This document shows, piece after piece, positions 8,502 to 17,349 of a stretch of 33,415 nucleotides of DNA. The position numbers and the translations under genes are program-made. Positions within the stretch are counted from its first letter, which is position 1. Every line of letters starts with the position of its first letter. Below the pieces are notes generated by a model that had not been told where the DNA came from, did not search any database, and saw only the letters and a list, made by a program, of their open reading frames with translations. The stretch is from Comamonadaceae bacterium 2PF (GTDB lineage: Bacteria > Pseudomonadota > Gammaproteobacteria > Burkholderiales > Burkholderiaceae_C), in the NCBI GenBank assembly GCA_005502875.1, contig SCMV01000043.1, positions 1 through 33,415 of the forward strand. The letters are read 5' to 3'.

Positions 8502-10583
8502 ATGCCAGACAACACTCGCCCCATTGCCCCAACCCTGTCGGCCTGGCGAGTGCGCAGCCTGTTGACGCTGCTGCGGGGGGCATTGCAAAACGGCGAGGAA
8601 CTGGGCAGCTGGTTGACGCGTCACCCTGTTTTGCACGGCGTGCTGGACGAGGCCGCTGCGCTGGGCCTGAACGACCTGACGCTGGACGAGGCGCTCAACC
8701 GCCTGGACCTGGCGCTGGCCCCCTCGTCCGAATGGGCGCCAAACAGCATGCCCCCAAGTGCCGATGCCAGCGGCCTTCGCCTGCAGCGCCTGGCTCAAGC
8801 CCTGTCACTCGGACCGGATGACCTGGGCATGTGGGTGGCCCTGGCCCTGCCCGAAGACGACCCCCGCCTGGCTCGCTTCATCGACGAGTTGCACGGCGAA
8901 GGTGGCCTGCTCACCCGCGCCACCCTGGTGCGCTGCTGGGCCCCGCTGACGGTCGCGCGTGCGTTGCAGCGCCTGCAGGCCGCGCACCTGCTCCAGCCCA
9001 CGGCCACCGAGGCGGCGCAGGCGCCAGCGCTGCGCGCCCACCCCGCCCTGTGGGAGCTGGCCTGCGGGCTGCCGCCGTCTCCGAGCAGTTGGCTGCATCG
9101 CCCCTGGCAAGAGCTGCCCAGCCTGAACGAACTCATCCTGCCCGACGCATGGCGAACGAAGCTGACCGCCGCCATGCCCGAGCCAGCCACGCCAGCCCAA
9201 GGCGCTCAACCAGCGACAGGCCCAAGCCCCTGCAACAGCCAGCCGCGCGCTTGCTGGGCCTTGCGCGGCTTGCCCGGCAGCGGTCGGCGCACGCTGGCCG
9301 CCGCGCTCGCGCGCCAGCAAGGCCAAGGCCTGATCGAGGCCGTGAACACCGCGCACCTGCCCACCCTGGGCGCCGCCGCCGCGCTGTTGGGGGCCGTGCC
9401 CCTGGTCAGCTTCGAACCCATGCCCGGTGAGCGCCTGAACTGGCAGCCCCCTGCCGCGAGCCCCGGCCTGATCGTGGCCCGACTGCCCCAGCATGGCGGC
9501 TTGGCGGTGACCGACCGGCCCGTGCACACGCTAGAACTCGACGCGCCAGACCTCGAGGAGCGCCGCCTGCACTGGCGCCTGGCCTTGTCGAAAGCGCCAC
9601 ATGCCCCGCAAAGCCCCGCCTCCGTCGAGCCCACCGACGCTTTGCTCGACCTGCGCCTGCCACGTGGCACCTTGCACCGACTCGCCGGTTCGCTGCCAAC
9701 GCCATCCTCGGCCAGCCGGGCCGTCCCGGTCGACCTGCACACCGCCGTGCTGCGCCAACTCGACGAAGCCGGCCGCTTCGCGCTCGACGGCCTCGCGCAG
9801 CGCATGCCACAGCTGCACGACGACGAGACCCTGGCCCTGCCCGGCCACGCGCAGGACGAGTTCGACACCCTGGTGGCCCGCTGCCGACACCGCGACCGCC
9901 TGGCCGATCTGCTGCCCTCGGCCTTCGGCCACAGCGACGGCGTCAAAGCCCTGTTCAAGGGCCCCAGCGGCACCGGCAAGACGCTGGCAGCGCGTCACCT
10001 GGCCCACGCCTTGAGCCGCCCGCTCTACCGCGTTGACCTGGCCGCCACGGTGAGCAAGTACATCGGCGAGACCGAGCGCAACCTCGAGCGCGTCTTCGAG
10101 GCCGCCGAGTCGCTCGACGTGGTGCTGCTGCTCGACGAGGGCGATGCGCTGATGGCCGGGCGCACCCAGGTGGGCAGCGCCACCGACCGCTACGCCAACC
10201 TCGAAACCAACTACCTGCTGCAAAGGCTGGAGCGGTACCGTGGCGTGATGGTCGTGACCACCAACGCCGCCGACCGCATCGACGCGGCCTTCACGCGGCG
10301 CATGGACGCCACGCTCGACTTCCCGCTGCCCGATGCCTTGACGCGCCTGGCCCTGTGGCAGGCTCACCTGGTTTCGCTCCAGCAACTGCCCGAGGAAGCG
10401 CTGGAGCGCGTGGCCCTGCGCTGCCAACTCTCCGGCGGGCAGATCCGCAACGCGGCCCTGCACGCGGCCCTGCTGGCGATCGAACGCGCGCGCGCCATCG
10501 GCCCTGGCGAGTTGCAACAAGCCCTGGAGCGCGAGTACCGCAAGGCCGGTCAGCAATGCCCCTCGCTGGAGCCGCAGGACTGA
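8502..10583 (+). CDS. eCIS AAA+ ATPase (Afp15-type)
   Basis: A 693-residue AAA+ ATPase likely needed for assembly or loading of the injection particle. ATG 8502 is chosen because it lies two bases after the upstream stop; the longer frame covers the preceding gene only. The C-terminal ATPase module has Walker A GPSGTGKT at residues 487-494, Walker B LLLDEGDAL with D545-E546, a sensor-1-like VVTTNAADRID near 583, and arginines in FTRRMD near 597, all as expected for an active enzyme. A second, degenerate P-loop (GLPGSGRRT, 256-264) lies N-terminally and lacks the Walker A lysine. The rest of the N-terminal half is helical and poorly conserved. An AAA+ protein of this type is a hallmark of eCIS loci; substrate and exact role are not established here. 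Confidence 0.88.
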   Translation: MPDNTRPIAPTLSAWRVRSLLTLLRGALQNGEELGSWLTRHPVLHGVLDEAAALGLNDLTLDEALNRLDLALAPSSEWAPNSMPPSADASGLRLQRLAQALSLGPDDLGMWVALALPEDDPRLARFIDELHGEGGLLTRATLVRCWAPLTVARALQRLQAAHLLQPTATEAAQAPALRAHPALWELACGLPPSPSSWLHRPWQELPSLNELILPDAWRTKLTAAMPEPATPAQGAQPATGPSPCNSQPRACWALRGLPGSGRRTLAAALARQQGQGLIEAVNTAHLPTLGAAAALLGAVPLVSFEPMPGERLNWQPPAASPGLIVARLPQHGGLAVTDRPVHTLELDAPDLEERRLHWRLALSKAPHAPQSPASVEPTDALLDLRLPRGTLHRLAGSLPTPSSASRAVPVDLHTAVLRQLDEAGRFALDGLAQRMPQLHDDETLALPGHAQDEFDTLVARCRHRDRLADLLPSAFGHSDGVKALFKGPSGTGKTLAARHLAHALSRPLYRVDLAATVSKYIGETERNLERVFEAAESLDVVLLLDEGDALMAGRTQVGSATDRYANLETNYLLQRLERYRGVMVVTTNAADRIDAAFTRRMDATLDFPLPDALTRLALWQAHLVSLQQLPEEALERVALRCQLSGGQIRNAALHAALLAIERARAIGPGELQQALEREYRKAGQQCPSLEPQD

Positions 10584-10587
10584 GACC

Positions 10588-13500
10588 ATGTCCGCCGTGC
10601 TGAGCCCCACCCTCCACCGCCAGGAGACCAGCGCGTCTCCTGGCGCCACGCCGGTGTCGTTCCGAGGTGGGTCGAGCGAGCCGGGCCGCGTGCAATGCGC
10701 CAGCCTGCACGTGTCATCGCCCCACGATGCGGCCGAGCGCGAAGCCAGCGACGTGGCGCGCCGGGTGGTGCAGATGCCCTCGCCCGCCGTGGCAAGCCCC
10801 CAGGTCGCTTCGCCTGCGGGACGGGTCTCGCTGTCGCGTGCGGCTTCGCCACGCCTGCTGGCCCGCGCATCGGCGCCACCCGCCGGCACCACGCTCATCC
10901 AGCGCGAAGGCCAAGGCAACTCGGCGGTCGATGGCGCCACCACCGCGCGCATCCAGGCCAGCCGAGGTGGTGGCCAGCCCTTGTCGACCCCGTTGCGCCG
11001 CTTCATGGAGCCCCGCTTCGGCGCCGACTTCTCGCGCGTGCGCATCCACACCGACGGCCAGGCCCAGCAACTGTCGCAACGCCTCAACGCCCGGGCCTTC
11101 ACCACCGGCCGCGACATCTACTTCAACGCCGGGCAGTACGCGCCCGACACGGCCTCGGGGCGTGAACTCATCGCGCACGAGCTGGCCCACACCATTCAGC
11201 AAGGCGAGTCGCCCCGCGCGGTGCAGCGCAGCGAGCTTTCACCGGTCACCGCCGGCCCCACGCCCGCAGAACAGCTCAGCCCGGCGCGCGGCGAGGTCGT
11301 GCACCGCCTGGGCCTGTCCGACATCCTCGACGGCCTGGCCGAGCTCGCGGCCAACGTGCCCGGCTACACCCTGCTGACGCTGATCATCGGCCGCAACCCC
11401 ATCAACATGCGCGTGGTCGAGCGCAACGTCGTCAACATCCTGCGTGCCTTCATCGGCCTGATCCCCGGTGGCGAGCTGATGTTCCAGGTGCTGCAGCGCC
11501 AGGGCATCGTCACCCGCGTGACCGACTGGGTGGGCCAGCAGACCGCCGCGCTCGGCCTGAACTTCCAGACCATCCGCGACGCCTTCACGCGCTTCACCGA
11601 CTCGCTGAGCTGGACCGACATCTTCAGCCCCGGCGACGTGTGGCGGCGCGCACGCGCCACCTTCACGCCGCTCATCGACCGCGTCACGGGCTTCGTCGGC
11701 AACCTGATCAGCCAGGCCATCACCTGGCTGAAAGAAACGTTCATGACGCCGCTGTCGGACTTCTGCCGGCAAATCCCGGGCTATGGTCTCGTGACGGTGC
11801 TGCTGGGCCGCGACCCCTTCACCGGCGCCGCCGTGCCCCGCACCGCCATGAACGTGGTGCGGGCCTTTGCCGAGTTCATCCCCGGTGGCACGGAAAAGGT
11901 CGACCAGCTGGTGCAGTCGGGCGCGCTGGAGCGTGCGTACGCCTGGTTCCTGCAGGAAACCGGCTCGCGCAACCTCACCTGGAACCGCGTGGCCGGCACC
12001 TTCACCGCCGCCTGGGCCTCGCTGCAGCTGTCGGACGTGCTGCACCCCATCGAGACCATCGGGCGCATCGTCGGCCAGTTCCGCCCGCTGATGAGCGACC
12101 TGGTCGGCTTCGCCGGCGCAGCGGTGATGAAGCTGCTCGAGCTGATCTACGAAGCGGCCATGGGTGCGGGCGGCCGGCGCATCCTGAGCATCCTCACGCG
12201 GGTGCGCGGCACGTTCGTGACCATCATCCAGAACCCGGTGGGCTTCCTGCGCAACCTGCTGGGCGCCGTCGGCCAGGGCGTGCGCCAGTTCATGACGCGC
12301 ATCCTCACCCACCTGCGCGACGGCGTCATCGCCTGGCTGACAGGCCCTGTGGCGCGCGCCGGCATCCAGATGCCCGAGCGCTGGGACCTGCAGGGCATCA
12401 TCTGGTTCGTGCTGCAGATCCTGGGGCTGAGCTGGCAGCGCGTGCGCCAGAAGCTGGTCAGGCTCATCGGCGAGCCCGCGATGGCGGCCATGGAGCGCGG
12501 CCTGCAGTTCATCCGCGACGTGCGCGACCGGGGCCTGGTCGCCACGCTGCGCGAGCGCGTCAGCGAGTTCTTCGGCAACCTGCGCGAATCGGCCCTGGGC
12601 GCCATCAAGGGCTTCATCCAGCAGCGGCTGGTGCAGGCCGGCATCCAGCAGCTGCTGTCGCTGCTCAGCCCGGTGGGCGCGGTCATCCAGGCCATCATCA
12701 AGACCTACACCACCATCCAGTTCTTCATCCAGCGCATCAACCAGATCATGGACCTGGTCGAATCCATCCTCGACTCGGTCTCGGCCATCGCCTCCGGGGC
12801 CATCGGCGCGGCAGCGAACTTCGTCGAGCGCACGATGGCGCGCACCATCCCCGTCATCCTCGACTTCCTGGCGCGCTTCATCGGCCTGGGCGATGTGGGC
12901 GCGCAAGTGCAGACCACCATCCGCAACCTGCAAGGCGGCGTGGACCGCATGCTGGACCGGGCGGTGGATTGGATCCGGCGGCAAGCTGGCAACCTCGCCA
13001 GCCGCTTGATGGGCGGTGATCCGTCCGCGCCCCCTCAGCAGCGCCTGCAAAGTGCCGTGCGCGAAGGCGTGACCGCGGTGAACCGACTGTCTGGCAGCCG
13101 CATCGGCATCGCCGTCATCCGGCCGGTGCTGGCCGTCATCCGCACGCGGCACCAGTTGCGCAGCCTCGACGCCGAGGTGCGCAACGGCAAGTGGGCGGTG
13201 GTGGGCGTGGTCAACCCCACGCTGGCCGAACTCACACAAAAAGACGCGGAAGCTGCCGGCGCGGCCGTCACCGTGTCGGCACCACAGTACTTCCCCAGCC
13301 GCAACCCAGCAGGTTGGGGCACCGGCATGGTGGCCATCCGTCGAAGCGGCGGGCTGGGAGGCGGCTCGGACGTTGGCACCACCAACAACCACTTCGATGA
13401 CCTGAACATCCGCCGGCACGGCGACGCCACATCCACCTCCACCGCCAGCTACTACGTGCTGGGACACTTGTTGAACCAGGAACTGGGTGGCCCCGGCACC

Positions 13501-14145
13501 CAGTGGGGCAACCTCACCCCACTGAGTCGCAGCGGCAACGGCCTGCACGAAACCCGGGTGGAAAGCCAGGTCAAAGACAAGGTGGCCGCAGGCAAGGTGA
13601 TCCGCTACGAAGTCCGGGTGGTCTATGGCCGATCAGCCAGCCCGCTGCTGGCTCAGACCCCTGCCAACTCGACCAACCCGGTGATCATCAACAAACGCAA
13701 GATTTTGTTGAAGGAACAGCACGTGGCTTCGGCCCTGGACTGCCGTGCCGTCGAATGGGACCCGGGCACCAACCAAGCCATGGCCGGCGGCTGGAGCATG
13801 GCGCCCACCGCCGTGCCCAACCCCATCGAATCCACCTCCCTGTCCGACTACAACGTGCCCGGCCAGGCCGCTCTGCGCCTGCAGACCCTGGCCATCAACG
13901 ACTCCATTCGGGCGCTGGGCGACCCCGCTCGCGCGGCCGAGCACGCGATGCACACGGCCGCGCTGCAATCGCTGCCTGGCATTGGCCCAGCCCGCTTCGA
14001 CGCCCTGAAAGCCCGCAGCTACCGCACTTGGGAAGACTTCTGGTCCACCGTGCCCGGCGTGACGCAAGACACCACCAACGCATGGCGTGCCGGCCTGCCC
14101 GGTGGTGCGCGGGTCGTCCTCAACGGCACCACCACCTGGATCTGA
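10588..14145 (+). CDS. DUF4157 (eCIS core domain) protein with long helical body and candidate effector C-terminus
   Basis: A 1185-residue protein. Residues ~127-205 form the DUF4157/eCIS core domain: LRRFMEPRFGADFSRVRIHT, ARAFTTGRDIYF, then ELIAHELAHTIQQ with the HExxH zinc-binding motif at 197-201. Residues ~258-535 contain a tandem duplication (PGYTLLTLIIGR ... IPGG and PGYGLVTVLLGR ... IPGG) with a period of 139 residues. Long amphipathic helices follow to about 800. The C-terminal part has VLGHLLNQELGGPG ... NLTPLSRSGNGLH (about 957-985), resembling ββα-metal/non-specific endonuclease-like toxin domains. Near 1129-1160 two helix-hairpin-helix-like motifs occur (LPGIGPARFDAL, VPGVTQDTTNAW). 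DUF4157 proteins are common near eCIS and are often cargo or effectors. DUF4157 is firm; nuclease and DNA-binding roles are inference. Confidence 0.82.
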   Translation: MSAVLSPTLHRQETSASPGATPVSFRGGSSEPGRVQCASLHVSSPHDAAEREASDVARRVVQMPSPAVASPQVASPAGRVSLSRAASPRLLARASAPPAGTTLIQREGQGNSAVDGATTARIQASRGGGQPLSTPLRRFMEPRFGADFSRVRIHTDGQAQQLSQRLNARAFTTGRDIYFNAGQYAPDTASGRELIAHELAHTIQQGESPRAVQRSELSPVTAGPTPAEQLSPARGEVVHRLGLSDILDGLAELAANVPGYTLLTLIIGRNPINMRVVERNVVNILRAFIGLIPGGELMFQVLQRQGIVTRVTDWVGQQTAALGLNFQTIRDAFTRFTDSLSWTDIFSPGDVWRRARATFTPLIDRVTGFVGNLISQAITWLKETFMTPLSDFCRQIPGYGLVTVLLGRDPFTGAAVPRTAMNVVRAFAEFIPGGTEKVDQLVQSGALERAYAWFLQETGSRNLTWNRVAGTFTAAWASLQLSDVLHPIETIGRIVGQFRPLMSDLVGFAGAAVMKLLELIYEAAMGAGGRRILSILTRVRGTFVTIIQNPVGFLRNLLGAVGQGVRQFMTRILTHLRDGVIAWLTGPVARAGIQMPERWDLQGIIWFVLQILGLSWQRVRQKLVRLIGEPAMAAMERGLQFIRDVRDRGLVATLRERVSEFFGNLRESALGAIKGFIQQRLVQAGIQQLLSLLSPVGAVIQAIIKTYTTIQFFIQRINQIMDLVESILDSVSAIASGAIGAAANFVERTMARTIPVILDFLARFIGLGDVGAQVQTTIRNLQGGVDRMLDRAVDWIRRQAGNLASRLMGGDPSAPPQQRLQSAVREGVTAVNRLSGSRIGIAVIRPVLAVIRTRHQLRSLDAEVRNGKWAVVGVVNPTLAELTQKDAEAAGAAVTVSAPQYFPSRNPAGWGTGMVAIRRSGGLGGGSDVGTTNNHFDDLNIRRHGDATSTSTASYYVLGHLLNQELGGPGTQWGNLTPLSRSGNGLHETRVESQVKDKVAAGKVIRYEVRVVYGRSASPLLAQTPANSTNPVIINKRKILLKEQHVASALDCRAVEWDPGTNQAMAGGWSMAPTAVPNPIESTSLSDYNVPGQAALRLQTLAINDSIRALGDPARAAEHAMHTAALQSLPGIGPARFDALKARSYRTWEDFWSTVPGVTQDTTNAWRAGLPGGARVVLNGTTTWI
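11359..12192 (+). repeat. Tandem ~139-residue duplication within the DUF4157 protein
   Basis: Two consecutive protein repeats begin at codons 258 and 397. They share PGY.L.T...GR.P, then RAF...IPGG, a W in a helix, and a D..P...R....F.PL block near the end. DNA identity is low, so the duplication is old. The copies may pack as alpha-solenoid-like or membrane-active helices; function unknown. Confidence 0.65.
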
Positions 14146-14148
14146 CGC

Positions 14149-17100
14149 ATGACCGCCGTGCTGGCCCCCACCTCGCTTGCTTCGTTGAACGACTTCCGCG
14201 ACCGACACGCAGGTGAATCGATCGTGGTCTGCGGCTGTGGCGCCTCCCTGAGCCAGGACGTGGCGCGAATCGGCCTGACCACCATCGGCGTCAACGACGT
14301 CGGCCGCCTCTTCGACCCAACCTACCTGGTCGTGCTCAACCCGGCGCGGCAGTTCAAGGGTGACCGCTTCAACTTCGTGAGGCAATCGCGGGCGCAGGCC
14401 TTGTTCACCCAGTTGGACCTGGGCCCGGTGGCGCCACCCGTGGTGCGCTTTCAACTTGGTCGCCATGGCGGCACCGAGGTCGGCCCCGAACCCGTTCTGC
14501 ACCACACGCAAAATTCGCCCTACCTGGCCGTGTGCCTGGCAGCCTGGGTGGGCGCCAGGCGCATCGGCCTGATCGGTGTTGACTTCACCGATCACCACTT
14601 CTTTGCGCGCACCGGCAGGCACCCGCTGAGCGCCCGGCTGCAGCGCATCGACGAGGAGTACACGCGCCTGGCCGATGCCTTGCAGCGCCAGGGCATCGAG
14701 CTGATCAACCTCAGCCCCGTGAGCAGGCTGCAGGGGCTGCCCCGCATGTCGGCGATCGATTTCGCAGCGGGATGGCGTCCAACCGCCTTGCGGCAAGCGC
14801 CACCCCATGAGGCCGAACACCCGACCACGCAGATCGCATCGGCCACGCCTCACGCCCAAACGACCACATCGCTGCGATCAGCCCCCAGCACGGCCCGAGT
14901 GTTCGTCGTCACCTACCGCTTCGTGACCTGCGGCGACGTGTTCACCGAAGGCCTGCGCAACGGCGCACGCGAGCTCGGCATCGCACACGCCGAAGCCGAC
15001 TGCCTGGACCCTCGCCTGCCCGAGAAGATCGAGGCCTTCGCCCCCGACCTCGTGCTGGTGGTGCACGGCCGGCGCTTCGCACAGCGTTGGGGCCGACGCC
15101 TGGCGAAATGGCACACAGCGGTGTGGCTGGTCGACGAGCCTTACGAAGTCGATGACACGGCGAACTGGTCGCACCACTTCGACACCGTCTTCGTCAACGA
15201 CCCCGGCACGTTGAGCCGACACGTGCGCTCAGGCACCACAGCCCACCACCTGCCCATGGCACACGACCCGGTGCATTGCCACGATGTCACCGCAACGACC
15301 CGCACCTCGGGCACAGGCACGTCCGAGCCCGCCCCGCGCCGCCACCGCGTGGGCTTCATCGGTGGGGCCAACCCCAGCCGCGAACGCCTGCTGCTGCGCC
15401 TGGCCGAAGCCGGTCTGCTGAGCTACGTGGTGGGCGGACCATGGCGCTCGCCCGCGCTGCGGCGCCTGTGCCTGGCGCAGCGCGTGGCGCACCAGCGAAC
15501 CGCCGAGCTCTACCGCCAGACCGAGCTGGTGCTTCACATCTACCGCGACCAGCACCACTTCAACGCACAAGGCACCCGCGAGCAATCGCCCAGCCCGCGC
15601 ACCTTTGAAGCGCTGGCTTGTGGCGCGCTGGTCGTCTCCGAGCGCCGCGATGGTGTGCTGGCCACCTTCCCCGATCTGCCCGTGTTCGAGCACGAAGACG
15701 AGTTGGTGCCGCTGGTGCAGCGCCTGCTGGGCGATGCCGGCGAACGCGAGAGGCGGCTGCGCGCTTGCCAGCGCACCCTCGGGCAACACCGCTACGCGGA
15801 CCGCCTGGCTCAAGCCCTGGCGTTGTCGGTGGGCACCGTACCAGTTGATGAACCTGCGGCCCTGCGCCCCGACCCCAGTCGATCTGCCCGACCCCAGCCC
15901 ATGCATCAGCTTCGCCCGCCATCTCGCCCGCCAACGCCCGAGCCCCGCCACGACCTGGCCCGCCCCGCATCGGCTGACACCCGGGCCTTGGCAGCACCCA
16001 CCGGGTCCCACCTCCGCCCCCGCCAGTCACCCGCACCGCTGCCACCGCTCGTCGCCGCCCCTCGCCGCCACCTCACGTACCACCTGTGGCCCGTCAAAGG
16101 CGAGACCTGGCGCTGGAACGTTGAGCTGCTGCTGCAACGCATCGACCTGTTCAACGGCCGACGCCTGGTGGCCATCGTCACCGACGAGCGCTGCGAAGAC
16201 CTGGCCACCGTGCAGGCCGCGTTCGCCGGCCATGGCGTCGAGTTCATCGTGCGACCCAACACGCAGGGCGGCGAGTCCATCACCTTCCCGCTGATGCTGG
16301 CCGAGCTGGCGCGCGAGCACCGCGACGACGTGGCCTTCTACGCCCACGCCAAAGGCGTGAAGTACGAGCCCACCTGGCCACCCGCCGTCAAGCGCTGGGC
16401 CGAGGTGCAAATGGCCGTGACGCTGGACCATTGGCCCACCGTGCGCGCCCAACTCGACCAACACGCCATGACCGGCTTGCTGCGCCGCCCCGGCCGCTTC
16501 GCCAACCACCAGCACGTGGGCGACTGGCACTACAGCGGCACCTGCTTCTGGTTCCGCCACGACGCCGTCTTCCAGCGCGCCTGGCAGGACGTGCCCACCT
16601 TCTACGGCGGCGTCGAGGCCTGGCCCGGCATGCTGTTTGGCCAGCAGGAAACTGGCTGCCTGCTGCTCGACCAGCTGCGCGAGCTGCCCTACCGCGAGCG
16701 CTTCTGGGCCACGCGCGGCAACCCGGCGTTCGAGCGCTGGCGGCGCGGCCTCAAGCCTGTGCCCCCACCAACCGACCTGCTCCACCCCCTCCCGTTCGAG
16801 GGCCACCATGAACCTCGGCTGGAACAGCACCCGCAGGAGTTCGCCTGGTGGCTGGGCCAGCTCATGAACGACCGACCCCGGCACCTGCTGATCATCGGCG
16901 ACAAACAGGACGGCGTGGCCTGGCATGCCAGGCGCGTGGCGACCGAACAAGGGCTGGCCCTGCAGGTCCATCGCCTGCCCGCCGAGGCCGACGGTCGGCA
17001 GGCCGCGCTGGCGGCGCTGCCGGAACAGGTCGACGCCGTCTTCGTCGATGGCCTGCACGGTGACGCCGATTGCGAGGCCGACGTGCAGCTGGCCTTGAAA

Positions 17101-17301
17101 CTGGGCGCCCGCCACATCGCCCTGCACGACATCGTCGACTCCGATTGGCACGCCGCTTCACGTTGCTGCGTCAGCCGGGTGTGGGCACGCTGGAAGGCCA
17201 AGCTACCGCACGACGAATGCATCGCCAGCGCGCCCCATGCAGCGCCCAGCTGGGGTGGCATCGGCGTCATGCGGCCGCCCACTGGCAAATTCTCTGGCTA
17301 A
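14149..17301 (+). CDS. Multi-domain glycosyltransferase / methyltransferase-like protein in the eCIS operon
   Basis: A 1050-residue fusion. Residues ~22-200 (IVVCGCGASL, IGVNDVG, IGLIGVDF) resemble DUF115/MAF-type Rossmann proteins. Residues ~251-550 (FVVTYRFVTCGDVF, HRVGFIGGANPSRERLL, QSPSPRTFEALACGALVVSE) are a CgeB-like/GT1-type glycosyltransferase with the usual nucleotide-sugar-binding C-terminal signature. A Pro/Arg-rich linker spans ~555-640. Residues ~641-890 (WRWNVELLLQRIDLFNGRR, FYAHAKGVKY, HYSGTCFWFRHDAVF) look like a third glycosyltransferase-like unit. Residues ~911-1050 (RHLLIIGDKQDG, DAVFVDGLHGD, LGARHIALHDIV) resemble a class I SAM methyltransferase of the CmcI type. It starts 3 bases after the DUF4157 stop, so it is probably the last gene of the operon. 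A role in glycosylating fibres, effector or cell surface is inference. Confidence 0.72.
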   Translation: MTAVLAPTSLASLNDFRDRHAGESIVVCGCGASLSQDVARIGLTTIGVNDVGRLFDPTYLVVLNPARQFKGDRFNFVRQSRAQALFTQLDLGPVAPPVVRFQLGRHGGTEVGPEPVLHHTQNSPYLAVCLAAWVGARRIGLIGVDFTDHHFFARTGRHPLSARLQRIDEEYTRLADALQRQGIELINLSPVSRLQGLPRMSAIDFAAGWRPTALRQAPPHEAEHPTTQIASATPHAQTTTSLRSAPSTARVFVVTYRFVTCGDVFTEGLRNGARELGIAHAEADCLDPRLPEKIEAFAPDLVLVVHGRRFAQRWGRRLAKWHTAVWLVDEPYEVDDTANWSHHFDTVFVNDPGTLSRHVRSGTTAHHLPMAHDPVHCHDVTATTRTSGTGTSEPAPRRHRVGFIGGANPSRERLLLRLAEAGLLSYVVGGPWRSPALRRLCLAQRVAHQRTAELYRQTELVLHIYRDQHHFNAQGTREQSPSPRTFEALACGALVVSERRDGVLATFPDLPVFEHEDELVPLVQRLLGDAGERERRLRACQRTLGQHRYADRLAQALALSVGTVPVDEPAALRPDPSRSARPQPMHQLRPPSRPPTPEPRHDLARPASADTRALAAPTGSHLRPRQSPAPLPPLVAAPRRHLTYHLWPVKGETWRWNVELLLQRIDLFNGRRLVAIVTDERCEDLATVQAAFAGHGVEFIVRPNTQGGESITFPLMLAELAREHRDDVAFYAHAKGVKYEPTWPPAVKRWAEVQMAVTLDHWPTVRAQLDQHAMTGLLRRPGRFANHQHVGDWHYSGTCFWFRHDAVFQRAWQDVPTFYGGVEAWPGMLFGQQETGCLLLDQLRELPYRERFWATRGNPAFERWRRGLKPVPPPTDLLHPLPFEGHHEPRLEQHPQEFAWWLGQLMNDRPRHLLIIGDKQDGVAWHARRVATEQGLALQVHRLPAEADGRQAALAALPEQVDAVFVDGLHGDADCEADVQLALKLGARHIALHDIVDSDWHAASRCCVSRVWARWKAKLPHDECIASAPHAAPSWGGIGVMRPPTGKFSG

Positions 17302-17306
17302 CCAAT

Positions 17307-17322
17307 ATACTCCCCAGGGTAT
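17307..17322. promoter_or_regulatory. ATAC-N8-GTAT palindrome upstream of YeeE/YedE genes
   Basis: The sequence ATACTCCCCAGGGTAT is an inverted repeat with ATAC/GTAT arms 28 bases before the first YeeE/YedE start. C/G-rich operators flanked by ATAC/GTAT are known for CsoR/CstR-type and other sulfur-responsive repressors, so it may be an operator. No such regulator gene is in the window. Confidence 0.4.
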
Positions 17323-17349
17323 CAAGCCTCATCCTGTCGGAGCCCTCCC

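Noticed and set aside
11239-13548. 769-codon open frame on the - strand
   Set aside because: Antisense to the DUF4157 gene, with no motif and no ribosome binding site; a shadow.
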